A stretch of DNA of 32,903 nucleotides from Actinomycetota bacterium (GCA_005885555.1 VAWN01000013.1:1-32903); one strand, 5' to 3'; positions 23,723-31,670 are shown, counted from the first letter of the stretch. Notes: generated by a model not told the origin, from the sequence alone. Made by a program: numbers and translations.

Positions 23723-25309
23723 ATGCCCGACACATACGACTTCATCGTCGTCGGCAGCGGGGCGGCCGGCGCGGTGATCGCGAACCGGTTGACCGAGCTG
23801 CCGGATGCGACCGTCCTGCTGCTGGAGGCCGGCGGCCCCGACGTCACCGACGCCGTGGTCAGCCCGTCCCGTTGGAACGAGGTGCTGCTGACCGACCTGG
23901 ACTGGGCCTACATGAGCGAGCCGCAGCCGGCGCTCGGCGGCCGGCAGGTCTACAACGCGGCGGGCCGCGGTCTCGGTGGAACCTCGAACATCTACCACAT
24001 GATCCACACGCGCGGCCGGCCGGCGGACTACGACGCGTGGGCCTTCGCCGGCTGTGCTGGCTGGTCCTACGCGGACGTGCTGCCGTACCTGCGCAAGCTC
24101 GAGGCCCAGAAGGACGACACCAACCCGACGGCGGGCCGGGACGGCCCGATCACGGTGGTGGACGCGAAGGACACCGGGAACCCGATCTCCGAGACGTTCA
24201 TCGATGCCTGTGTCGAGCTGGGGTATCCGCGCGTCGAGGACTTCAACGCCGAGCTGTTCGGTGCCGGCTGGCACCACGTCGACATCCGCAACGGGTACCG
24301 GTGCGGTGTGCGGGTCGGCTACCTTGAGCCGGCGCGGACCCGGTCGAACCTCGCGATTCTCACCGGAGCGCTGGCGACCCGGCTCGTCCTCGACGGGTCG
24401 CGTTGCACTGGGGTGACGTATGTACGCGACGGTAGGGAATACACCGCCAACGCCACCCGCGAGGTGATTGTCAGCGCCGGTGCCGTCCAGTCGCCGAAGC
24501 TGCTGATGCTGTCCGGGATCGGCGATCCCGAGCACCTGCAGTCGGTCGGCGTACCGGTCACGGTGGAGCTGCCCGGGGTGGGCCAGAACTTCCACGACCA
24601 CCCATTGGTGATCGGCCCGATCGGGTACATGTCCAAGCCCGGCGAGGACCCGCGTGGCAACGTGACCGAGGTGGCGCTGTTCTGGGGATCGCAGGCCGGG
24701 ATGCTGGTGCCGGACCTGGAGATCTGCATGGTGCACCGGGCGCCGTTCGGCGACCAGTTCTTCGCCAACGTGATCCGCCGGGTGCAGACCGGGCAGCCGG
24801 TCGCGTCGGTGCACGAACTGGTCGACCCGCACGTGATTCTCGCCCTGCCCGGCCTCGTGCGCCCGCTCTCGCGCGGCTGGGTGAAGCTGGCGAGCGCCGA
24901 CCCGACCGCGTACCCCCGGGTGAGCGCGAACTACTTCGGCGAGCGGTCCGACATGGAACGCACGGCGACGATGGTGGAGATCGCCCGCGACATATACCGC
25001 ACCCGCGCGTTCGTCGACGCATGGGGAGTGTCCGAAGTGGCGCCCGGCGCACAGGTCACCACCCGTGCGGATCTGGAAGCCTGGGTCACCAACAACGTCG
25101 GCTCGTACTACCACTACGCCGGGTCCTGCAAGATGGGCATCGACGACCTGGCCGTCGTCGACTCCCAGTTGCGGGTGCGTGGCGTCGACGGGCTGCGGGT
25201 GGCGGACGCCTCGATCATGCCGTCGATCGTTTCGGCAAATACGCACACGACGACCGTGATGATCGGTGAACGCGCGGCGGAATTCATCAAACAGGACCTT
25301 TCCCGGTAA
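23723..25309 (+). CDS. GMC-family FAD oxidoreductase, copy 2
   Basis: A 528-residue second GMC oxidoreductase, clearly distinct from copy 1. FAD motif FIVVGSGAAGAVIANRL, flavin-loop GRGLGGTSNIYHMIHTRG, and GAVQSPKLLMLSGIGDPE are all present. The catalytic His464 lies in YYHYAGSCKMG and Asn506 in SANTHTTT. Differences from copy 1 near the flavin (GGTSNIYHMI against GGTSVNAMMY) and at the active site (NTH against NTN) suggest a different alcohol substrate or acceptor. AAGGAGG precedes the ATG. Two GMC enzymes in one transcript could oxidise successive hydroxyls, or act as a pair. Long open frames on the opposite strand here are composition artefacts. Confidence 0.94.
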   Translation: MPDTYDFIVVGSGAAGAVIANRLTELPDATVLLLEAGGPDVTDAVVSPSRWNEVLLTDLDWAYMSEPQPALGGRQVYNAAGRGLGGTSNIYHMIHTRGRPADYDAWAFAGCAGWSYADVLPYLRKLEAQKDDTNPTAGRDGPITVVDAKDTGNPISETFIDACVELGYPRVEDFNAELFGAGWHHVDIRNGYRCGVRVGYLEPARTRSNLAILTGALATRLVLDGSRCTGVTYVRDGREYTANATREVIVSAGAVQSPKLLMLSGIGDPEHLQSVGVPVTVELPGVGQNFHDHPLVIGPIGYMSKPGEDPRGNVTEVALFWGSQAGMLVPDLEICMVHRAPFGDQFFANVIRRVQTGQPVASVHELVDPHVILALPGLVRPLSRGWVKLASADPTAYPRVSANYFGERSDMERTATMVEIARDIYRTRAFVDAWGVSEVAPGAQVTTRADLEAWVTNNVGSYYHYAGSCKMGIDDLAVVDSQLRVRGVDGLRVADASIMPSIVSANTHTTTVMIGERAAEFIKQDLSR

Positions 25310-25331
25310 CGGGGAAAAGGGGGAGCCGAGG

Positions 25332-26039
25332 ATGATCCACCAGTTCATTTTCGCGGGACCGAAGCCAGGAATGACCGCCGCCGAGTTCCAGGACTACTGG
25401 GTGCATGTCCACGCGGTGAAGTACGCCAGCAAGATTTCACAGATCAGGCGGTACCTCATCGACACCAGGATTCCGTTCGATGGTGAACTGGGTCCGTCGG
25501 TTCTTCCGCATCAGGGAATCGCGGAGATCTGGCTGGAAAACGACGAGGAACAGCTCGCGTCGCTGCAGAGCGACGAGTTCTTACAGGGCGCCCGGCTCGA
25601 CGAGCCGAACTGGGCGGCATTCTGGTTGACGATTGTCGTCGATACCGAGGCACACGAGATCGTGACCGGCCCGCCGCTGGACGCGAAGGATCCGAGCTGG
25701 GTGAAGCTGACCGTTCTGATGAAACGGCGGCCCGGCCTGGACCTGTCCGGGTACCGCCGGCTCACGCTGGATCTCTACGCGCCGATCGTCGCCCAACTCC
25801 CAGGGCTGCGGCGGTACCTGCACTGCCATACGCGTGACGGGTTCTACACGTTCGGTGAAGCGGGCTTCGACAGCGTCGAGCAGCTCTGGTTCGACGACGT
25901 CGACGCGCTGCGGGCCGCACTTGCCTCGGCTCATTTCACCGACCGGGTACGTCCTGCACTGGACGCTGTCGCCGATCCGACACATGTTTTCTCTCTGACC
26001 GCGCGGGAGAACTGGGTCATCGGACCACAGCCTCGCTGA
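25332..26039 (+). CDS. double EthD-domain protein
   Basis: A 235-residue protein from the ATG at 25332, after GGGGGAGCCGAGG. It consists of two ferredoxin-like halves of EthD/dimeric alpha-beta barrel type. The first begins MIHQFIFAGPKPGMTAAEFQ and continues with YWVHVHAVKYASKISQIRRY; the second begins WVKLTVLMKRRPGLDLSGYR with LPGLRRYLHC. The PGMT..EF..YW...HA pattern is the EthD signature. EthD is needed for ETBE degradation by a P450 system, with unknown mechanism; relatives include small aromatic-polyketide and dye-degrading barrels. It may bind or rearrange the pathway intermediate. It closes the first transcription unit, followed by a strong hairpin. Confidence 0.82.
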   Translation: MIHQFIFAGPKPGMTAAEFQDYWVHVHAVKYASKISQIRRYLIDTRIPFDGELGPSVLPHQGIAEIWLENDEEQLASLQSDEFLQGARLDEPNWAAFWLTIVVDTEAHEIVTGPPLDAKDPSWVKLTVLMKRRPGLDLSGYRRLTLDLYAPIVAQLPGLRRYLHCHTRDGFYTFGEAGFDSVEQLWFDDVDALRAALASAHFTDRVRPALDAVADPTHVFSLTARENWVIGPQPR

Positions 26040-26058
26040 CAACGCTCTGTTCCCCCGG

Positions 26059-26090
26059 ATGTGGGAGGGGAGTCATCTCCCCTCCCACAT
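26059..26090 (+). terminator. 14-bp stem, 4-base loop terminator after the first cluster unit
   Basis: A perfect inverted repeat: left arm 26059-26072 (ATGTGGGAGGGGAG), loop TCAT (26073-26076), right arm 26077-26090. It begins 20 bases after the EthD stop and is followed by a T-containing but not T-rich stretch. It is the strongest hairpin I found in the window and separates the two transcription units. Confidence 0.82.
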
Positions 26091-26108
26091 TTACGTTGGT
26101 CAATTAAC

Positions 26109-26124
26109 TTCGACAAACGTCGAA
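26109..26124. promoter_or_regulatory. inverted repeat TTCGAC-N4-GTCGAA, possible operator
   Basis: A perfect 6-bp inverted repeat with a 4-base AAAC spacer, one base before the CGACTTGACG motif. It lies in the AT-richer region 26091-26297 that must hold the promoter of the second unit. A dimeric repressor or activator site is a reasonable reading; no matching regulator gene is adjacent. Confidence 0.45.
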
Positions 26125-26125
26125 C

Positions 26126-26135
26126 CGACTTGACG
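26126..26135 (+). promoter_or_regulatory. CGACTTGACG motif upstream of the DJ-1/ThDP unit
   Basis: The third exact 10-base copy, 162 bases before the ATG at 26298. Further downstream are a second TTGACG and a GGGTAC, but no convincing -35/-10 pair. Sharing this motif with the site before 19566 suggests both halves of the cluster are co-regulated. Confidence 0.45.
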
Positions 26136-26297
26136 AAGACCCGAAGTCCATTCCCGGCCCTGTTCGCGCGATCTGTTAAGACAGTTGACGGCAAGTGGGT
26201 ACCGTCCCATGATTTTGTTGTCATCGTGACGGTACCGGCCGTCGTGCGAGTCAGATCACAAGGTCGCCGAACGCGTCGAGGCACCCGAGGAGTGGAT

Positions 26298-27125
26298 ATG
26301 GCAAGACGTATCTTGGTGGTCCTGTCGGAATTCGGATACTGGGGCGAGGAACTCGTCGGCCCATTGAGCTGCTTCGACGAGAACGGTTACTCGGTCGTAT
26401 TCGCCACACCCACCGGAAAGCAACCGCACGCGCTACCCCCGAGCATGGATCCGGACTACCTGGACCCGCCGCTGGGTCGGTCGGTCACCTCGCCCGAGGT
26501 CGCCAAGCTCACCCGGGACGTCGACGAGTCCGGCCGGCTGGCCAACCCGCGCAGCCTGGCGTCCTGGCTTCCCGAGCGCCCGTACACGAGTGACGACAAC
26601 TACCTGCGCCGGCTCGAGGCGTACCACCGCGAGCTCGACAAGATCGACGTCGACATCGCCGAATACGACACGATGCTCATCGTCGGCGGCAGCGGGCCGA
26701 TCGTGGACCTGGCCAACAACGAGCGGGTACACGCGTTGATCCTGGCGTTCCTGCGGGCCGGCAAGCCGGTCGCGGCCGAGTGCTACGGCGTCGCCTGCCT
26801 CGCGTTCGCCCGCGACTGGGAAGACCGCAAGAGCATCGTCTGGGGCAAGCACGTCACCGGCCACTGCAAGGAGTACGACTACAAGGACGGCACCGGCTTC
26901 CTCGGCGTACCCGACTTCAACATGGGCCCGCCGCCGTACCCGCTGGAGTACATCCTGCGTGACGCGACCGGCCCGGACGGCCGGTACCACGGCAACTTCG
27001 GCAAGGACACCTCGGTCATCGTCGACTACCCATTCATCACCGGCCGATCGACGCCGGACTCGTTCCTCACCGGGCAGAAGATCGTCGACGTCCTGGAAAA
27101 GGGCCTTCGCCGGTTCGGCTGGTAA
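26298..27125 (+). CDS. DJ-1/PfpI superfamily protein, Hsp31-like, copy 1
   Basis: A 275-residue class I glutamine-amidotransferase-like protein. The ATG at 26298 follows GAGGAG; an upstream extension of the frame lacks a ribosome site. The N-terminus RRILVVLSEFGYWGEELVGP carries the acidic partner (Glu17/Glu18), and the nucleophile elbow is VAAECYGVACLAFA with Cys162. A 60-residue insertion (about 45-105, with PPSMDPDYLDPP) lies before the IVGGSGPIVDLANN strand, as in the larger Hsp31-type members. Relatives act as glyoxalase III, deglycases or chaperones on reactive aldehydes. Placed before a ThDP enzyme and near two GMC oxidases, handling a reactive carbonyl intermediate is plausible. Confidence 0.87.
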   Translation: MARRILVVLSEFGYWGEELVGPLSCFDENGYSVVFATPTGKQPHALPPSMDPDYLDPPLGRSVTSPEVAKLTRDVDESGRLANPRSLASWLPERPYTSDDNYLRRLEAYHRELDKIDVDIAEYDTMLIVGGSGPIVDLANNERVHALILAFLRAGKPVAAECYGVACLAFARDWEDRKSIVWGKHVTGHCKEYDYKDGTGFLGVPDFNMGPPPYPLEYILRDATGPDGRYHGNFGKDTSVIVDYPFITGRSTPDSFLTGQKIVDVLEKGLRRFGW

Positions 27126-27160
27126 CCGGCCCGCCGGCGGGCAGACGGGAGGCTCCACAC

Positions 27161-28795
27161 GTGGCCAGGCAGGGCAAGTCAGCGATCATCGAGCAGTTCC
27201 TCGCGGACGGCTTGACCTACATGTTCGGTAACCCCGGAACCGTCGAGCAGGGATTCCTCGACGCGCTGGAGGGTTACGACGGTTTCCAGTACATCCTCGC
27301 GCTGCAGGAGACTGTGGCGGCGGGGATCGCCGACGGATACGCCCGGGCCACCGGCGGCCCGGCGTTGCTGCAGATCCACAGTGGCGTGGGACTCGGCAAC
27401 ACGATCGGCATGCTGTACCAGTCCAAGCGCGGCCACACCCCGCTCGTGGCGATCGCCGGTGAGTCCGGGGTGCGGTACGACGCGATGGACGCGCAGATGG
27501 CCGCCGACCTCGTCGCGATGGCGCGTCCGGTGACGAAATACGCCACCCGCGTCGTCGACCCGGAGTCGGTGCTGCGGGTACTGCGCCGGGCGGTCAAAAT
27601 CGCCATGACACCGCCACGCGGACCGGTCTTCGTGGCGCTTCCGTTGGACGTGCTGGACGCGCCCAACAACGAACCGGTGCTCCGGACGGCGATTCCCTAC
27701 ACGTCGGTGGTACCGGTGCCCGAACTCGTCGAGCGCGCCGCGGTGCTGCTCGCCGGCGCCACCAACCCGATCATCATCCTCGGCGACGGCGTCGTGGTGT
27801 CGGGCGCACAGGCGGCGCTGACCCACGTCGCCGAACAGCTGGGCGCCGACGTGTGGGGTGCCGACTCCTCCGAAGTCGCCATCGACAGCCGGCACCCGCT
27901 GTACCGTGGCCTGCTCGGGCACATGTTCGGCGAAGTGAGCGCGGCTGCCGTCGCCGAGGCCGACACGGTACTGGTCGTGGGGACCTACCTGTTCCCCGAG
28001 GTGTTCCCGACCCTGTCGAGCCCGTTCCGGGCGGACGCCCGGATCGTGCACATCGATCTCGACGGCTACGAGATCGCCAAGAACCATCCGGTGTCCCTCG
28101 GCCTGGTCGCCGACCCGAAGGCCACCCTCGAAGCACTGGCGACCGCGCTGGACCGGGTCATGACGCCGGAGGACCGGCAGCGGGCCGACGCCCGCCAGGA
28201 GGCACGCCGGACACAACAGTCCCCCGTCACCGTCGACGAGAACTCGATGCTGGATGTGTTCCTGCACGCGTTGGCCGCGCGGGCACCCGAGGACCTGATC
28301 GTCTTCGACGAAGGACTCACCGCCACCCCGGCGATCAGCGCGCATCTGCCGGCCCGGACGCCGGGGCACTGGTTCCTCACCCGCGGCGGCTCGCTGGGGG
28401 TGGGGATCCCGGGTGCGATCGGGGCCAAGCTGGCCCATCCGCACAGGGCCGTGGTCGGGTTCACCGGCGACGGCGGAAGTATGTACACCATCCAGGCCCT
28501 GGCGACCGCTGCGCGGTACAACATCGGGGCCAAGTTCGTGATCTGTAACAACCACCGGTACCGGCTGCTCGACGACAACATCGCGCAGTACTGGCGGGAA
28601 CGTGGTATCGAACAGCACGAGTTTCCGCGGTCGTTCGACCTGTCGGCTCCCGACATCGGCTTCGTCGACATCGCCCGCGGCTGCCGGGTCGACGCGGTCC
28701 GCGTCGAGAAGCCCAACCAGGTCGACGAGGCCATCGAGCGGATGTTCGCCGGGGACGGCCCGTTCCTGGTCGACCTCGTCACGGCCGTCGGCTGA
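27161..28795 (+). CDS. ThDP-dependent enzyme, benzoylformate decarboxylase-like
   Basis: A 544-residue three-domain thiamine-diphosphate enzyme with a GTG start eight bases after GGGAGG. The activating Glu is Glu50 in LQETVAAGIADGYARA. LLQIHSGVGLGNTIGML resembles the Pseudomonas benzoylformate decarboxylase stretch holding catalytic His70 (here His73), and FGNPGTVE has Thr27 where that enzyme has Ser26. The cofactor motif is TGDGGSMYTIQALATAARYN ending in CNNHRY. The second catalytic His of that family (His281) seems absent: VGTYLFPEVFPTL occupies the place. A 2-ketoacid decarboxylase or carboligase on a non-benzoyl substrate is likely, as numbering and loss are by eye. It lies between two DJ-1 genes. 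Confidence 0.9.
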   Translation: MARQGKSAIIEQFLADGLTYMFGNPGTVEQGFLDALEGYDGFQYILALQETVAAGIADGYARATGGPALLQIHSGVGLGNTIGMLYQSKRGHTPLVAIAGESGVRYDAMDAQMAADLVAMARPVTKYATRVVDPESVLRVLRRAVKIAMTPPRGPVFVALPLDVLDAPNNEPVLRTAIPYTSVVPVPELVERAAVLLAGATNPIIILGDGVVVSGAQAALTHVAEQLGADVWGADSSEVAIDSRHPLYRGLLGHMFGEVSAAAVAEADTVLVVGTYLFPEVFPTLSSPFRADARIVHIDLDGYEIAKNHPVSLGLVADPKATLEALATALDRVMTPEDRQRADARQEARRTQQSPVTVDENSMLDVFLHALAARAPEDLIVFDEGLTATPAISAHLPARTPGHWFLTRGGSLGVGIPGAIGAKLAHPHRAVVGFTGDGGSMYTIQALATAARYNIGAKFVICNNHRYRLLDDNIAQYWRERGIEQHEFPRSFDLSAPDIGFVDIARGCRVDAVRVEKPNQVDEAIERMFAGDGPFLVDLVTAVG

Positions 28796-28812
28796 CGACC
28801 AGGAGGCGTGCC

Positions 28813-29409
28813 ATGCCAGACATCGTGCCCAGCCCCACCGGCCCGCTGGCCGGTCGGAAGATCGGCGTACTCATGGAGAGTGACTACGTCGAGGAGGAGA
28901 TCTTCTACTACGAACGCCGGTTCGCCGAGGAAGGCGCAGACGTTCACTTCCTCACCCGGATGTGGGGTCAGCCTTCGCTGACCTTCACCGGTCACGAGCA
29001 CCGGGTGCCGTTCAGCGTCGACCGCAGCTTCGAAGACGTCGACGTCGCGTCCTACGACGTGATCATCGTGCCGTCCGGCATCGTCTCGGACCGGTTGCGG
29101 TACACCGACGACGTCAACAAGCTCGCACCGGCCACCGCGTTCGTGCAGCGCGCGTTCGCCGAGCCGTCGGTACTCGTCGGAATCATCTGCCACGGCATGT
29201 GGCTGCTGGCCACCGTGCCCGAACTGATCCGCGGCCGCAAGGTCGTGGCACACAACAACCTGGTCGGCGACGTCCGCAACATGGGTGGTGAGTATGTCGA
29301 CCAGGACGTGGTGGTCGACGGCAACCTCATCACCGGCCGCAGTGTCCACCAGTGCCACTTCTTCGCACACACCATCGTCCGTCTGCTCGCCGAACGGGGG
29401 CGGTCATGA
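28813..29409 (+). CDS. DJ-1/PfpI superfamily protein, copy 2
   Basis: A 198-residue DJ-1/PfpI protein, shorter than copy 1. AGRKIGVLMESDYVEEEIFY gives the first strand and acidic residue region, YDVIIVPSGIVSD the central strand, and LVGIICHGMWLLA the nucleophile elbow with Cys126 followed by His127-Gly, closest to PfpI/YhbO-type proteins. DNLVGD-type text after the elbow (VAHNNLVGDVRNMGGEYVDQ) and the ITGRSVHQC segment fit the family C-terminus. AGGAGG precedes the ATG. Two different DJ-1 members around one ThDP enzyme suggest processing of an alpha-oxoaldehyde or acyloin, or repair of protein damage it causes. This is inference. Confidence 0.9.
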   Translation: MPDIVPSPTGPLAGRKIGVLMESDYVEEEIFYYERRFAEEGADVHFLTRMWGQPSLTFTGHEHRVPFSVDRSFEDVDVASYDVIIVPSGIVSDRLRYTDDVNKLAPATAFVQRAFAEPSVLVGIICHGMWLLATVPELIRGRKVVAHNNLVGDVRNMGGEYVDQDVVVDGNLITGRSVHQCHFFAHTIVRLLAERGRS

Positions 29410-29436
29410 CACCCGCCCGTGTTGTGGAGGTTCGCC

Positions 29437-31251
29437 ATGCCTGACGCTATGTACAACCCGTTCATGGACACCATCACGGGCAACGTCACCGAATACGACA
29501 GCAGTCGCGGTGTGTTCACGATGGTGACCGCCGACGGCCGGCGGTTCGAGGTGGGCCTGACCGGCGACACGGCCGCCGAGTTGCTGCGCAACCTCGACGA
29601 GCCGTACGCCGACGCGAGCGGGCACCTCGCCGAGATGCTCGCGCCGGGCCGGCACCTCATCGCGTACGGCGTGTTCTACCCGGAGCAGGGCGGGTTCACC
29701 TTCGAAGCCAAGCGCCTGGTGTTCCTCGGGCGTGATGTCGGTGACTACAACTTCGAGAAGTCGACCTGGTGGATCAATCAGATCAACTCGCTGGCCCACT
29801 TCTACCGCAGGGCGCAGTTCGGTTCCGGACCGATCGACTACCGCGACTACCGCACCATCATCCGGCTGGGCGGCGACAAGACCGACAGCCACGTCCAGGA
29901 GACCGACACCATCTCGCGGATGGTCTACGGGATGGCCTCGGCCTACATGCTCACCGGCAACGAGGAGTACCTCGAGGTCGCCGAACGCGGTACCCAGTAC
30001 CTGCGCGACCACATGCGTTTCGTGGACCCGGACAACGACATCGTGTACTGGTACCACGGAATCAAGGTGGAGGGTGACCGCGAGGAGAAGCTGTTCACCT
30101 CCGAGTTCGACGACGACTACGACGCCGTCCCGATGTACGAGCAGATCTACGCTCTGGCCGGACCGACGCAGACCTTCCGGATCACCGGCGACCGGCGCAT
30201 CAGGTCCGACATCGACCACACGATGCGGTTGTTCGAGAACCACTTCCGCGACCACGAGGGCGGCGGGTACTACTCGCACGTCGACCCGATCCGGCTGAGC
30301 CCGCACGCGGACGCGCTCGGGTACAACAAGTCCCGCAAGAACTGGAACTCGGTCGGCGACCACGCGCCGGCGTACCTCATCAACGCGTTCCTCGCCACCG
30401 GCGAACCCGTGTTCGCCGAGATGCTGGAACGCACCTTCGACACGATCGTCGCGCGCTTCCCGGACTACGACAACAGTCCGTTCGTCAACGAGCGCTTCTT
30501 CGCCGACTGGTCGCCGGACCACGGGCACAGCTGGCAGCAGAACCGGGCGGTGGTGGGGCACAACCTGAAGATCGCCTGGAACCTCATGCGCATGCACGCG
30601 TACCGGCCGAAGGACGAGTACCAGAAGCTGGCCTCGCACATCGCCAGCATCATGCCGCCGGTCGGCAGCGACCGGCAGCGGGGCGGCTGGTACGACGTGG
30701 TCGAACGGGTACTGGCCGACCGCCAGCGGTGGTACCGGTTCGCCTGGCACGACCGCAAGGCGTGGTGGCAACAGGAACAGGCGATCCTGGCGTACCTCAT
30801 CCTGTTCGGCAGCCTCGGTGGCGAAGACCTCCAACGGGAGTCACGCCAGGCGGAGGCGTTCTACAACACCTTCTTCCTCGACCACGACGAGGGTGCCGTC
30901 TACTTCAACGTACTGGCCAACGGCATGCCCTACCTGCTCGGTACCGAGCGGCTCAAGGGCAGCCACTCGATGAGCATGTACCACTCGGCAGAGCTGTGTT
31001 ACCTCTCGGCGGTGTACAACAACCTGCTCATCACCAAGCAGCCGCTGACGTTGTGGTTCAAGCCGCGCGCGGACGCCGACCGCACCCTGCGGGTCGCACC
31101 CGACCTCCTGCCCAGCGGTCGGGTACGGCTGGACAAGGTCGAGATCGACGGAAAGCCGCACGAGGTCTTCGATTCCACCGCGATGACCGTCGAGCTGCCG
31201 GGTTCCCCGGACGACCTGACGGTCAAGGTCCAGTTGGTGCCGGCCGGATAA
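29437..31251 (+). CDS. AGE-fold (N-acylglucosamine 2-epimerase-like) protein with N-terminal extension
   Basis: A 604-residue protein from the ATG at 29437, six bases after GGAGG. Residues 1 to about 100 form a beta-rich domain (ITGNVTEYDSSRGVFTMVTA) that I cannot name. From about 105 an (alpha/alpha)6 barrel begins (YNFEKSTWWINQINSLAHFY), with paired helices and aromatic, acidic loops such as SEFDDDYDAVPMYEQIYAL. RAVVGHNLKIAWNLMRMHA (His375) matches the GH..E/K...L motif of AGE-family epimerases. About 80 C-terminal residues form another beta region. AGE proper is about 400 residues, so this is a larger member. Sugar epimerase, glycoside-active or other function remains open. glgX downstream hints at carbohydrate. 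Confidence 0.75.
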   Translation: MPDAMYNPFMDTITGNVTEYDSSRGVFTMVTADGRRFEVGLTGDTAAELLRNLDEPYADASGHLAEMLAPGRHLIAYGVFYPEQGGFTFEAKRLVFLGRDVGDYNFEKSTWWINQINSLAHFYRRAQFGSGPIDYRDYRTIIRLGGDKTDSHVQETDTISRMVYGMASAYMLTGNEEYLEVAERGTQYLRDHMRFVDPDNDIVYWYHGIKVEGDREEKLFTSEFDDDYDAVPMYEQIYALAGPTQTFRITGDRRIRSDIDHTMRLFENHFRDHEGGGYYSHVDPIRLSPHADALGYNKSRKNWNSVGDHAPAYLINAFLATGEPVFAEMLERTFDTIVARFPDYDNSPFVNERFFADWSPDHGHSWQQNRAVVGHNLKIAWNLMRMHAYRPKDEYQKLASHIASIMPPVGSDRQRGGWYDVVERVLADRQRWYRFAWHDRKAWWQQEQAILAYLILFGSLGGEDLQRESRQAEAFYNTFFLDHDEGAVYFNVLANGMPYLLGTERLKGSHSMSMYHSAELCYLSAVYNNLLITKQPLTLWFKPRADADRTLRVAPDLLPSGRVRLDKVEIDGKPHEVFDSTAMTVELPGSPDDLTVKVQLVPAG

Positions 31252-31307
31252 GACGACGAGACGCCGCTCCGGGACGGAAACCGGTCGGCGAGCACTGGGA
31301 GGACGGA

Positions 31308-31670
31308 ATGGAGATAGAGAGACACGTCGTTGATTCGATCACGGTGATCAGTCTCGCCGGAGACCTGGACGGGCGGTTCGCGGCGACGGTTCAGGAACAG
31401 CTACTCACCTCGTTGCCGGCGGACGAACGCATCCTCCTGGACCTGACGAAGGTGCCGTTCGTCTCCAGCGCGGGGCTACGCACGATGCTGCTCATCTACC
31501 GGCAGGCACAGGTGGTGAACAGCACGGTCGCCCTGGTCGGTCCATCGCCGGAGTTGCGGTCCGTCCTCTCGGCCACCGGCTTCCTCGGGTTCTTCGTCGT
31601 CGCCGACACGGTGGCCGAGGGTGTGAAGGAACTGAGCAAGACCGAGTTGAAGCGGAGCGGCGTAACATGA
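31308..31670 (+). CDS. STAS-domain anti-sigma-factor antagonist-like protein
   Basis: A 120-residue single STAS domain. HVVDSITVISLAGDLDGRFA opens the sheet, LLDLTKVPFVSSAGLRTMLL holds the conserved Asp45 and the Ser53/Ser54 site that SpoIIAA-type proteins phosphorylate, and ALVGPSPELRSVLSATGF follows. In the family, unphosphorylated protein binds an anti-sigma kinase and frees a sigma factor. GGGAGGACGG lies just before the ATG. No anti-sigma kinase or sigma gene is in the window. Its stop overlaps the glgX start by four bases (ATGA), an unusual coupling that may make it a dose-matched regulator of glycogen use. Confidence 0.9.
   Translation: MEIERHVVDSITVISLAGDLDGRFAATVQEQLLTSLPADERILLDLTKVPFVSSAGLRTMLLIYRQAQVVNSTVALVGPSPELRSVLSATGFLGFFVVADTVAEGVKELSKTELKRSGVT

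Noticed and set aside
21737..25348. An open frame of about 1200 codons on the minus strand across both GMC genes
   Set aside because: It is antisense to two genes with full catalytic motifs, reads as Arg/Val/Gly/His-rich text without a domain, and is the expected by-product of GC-rich third positions.
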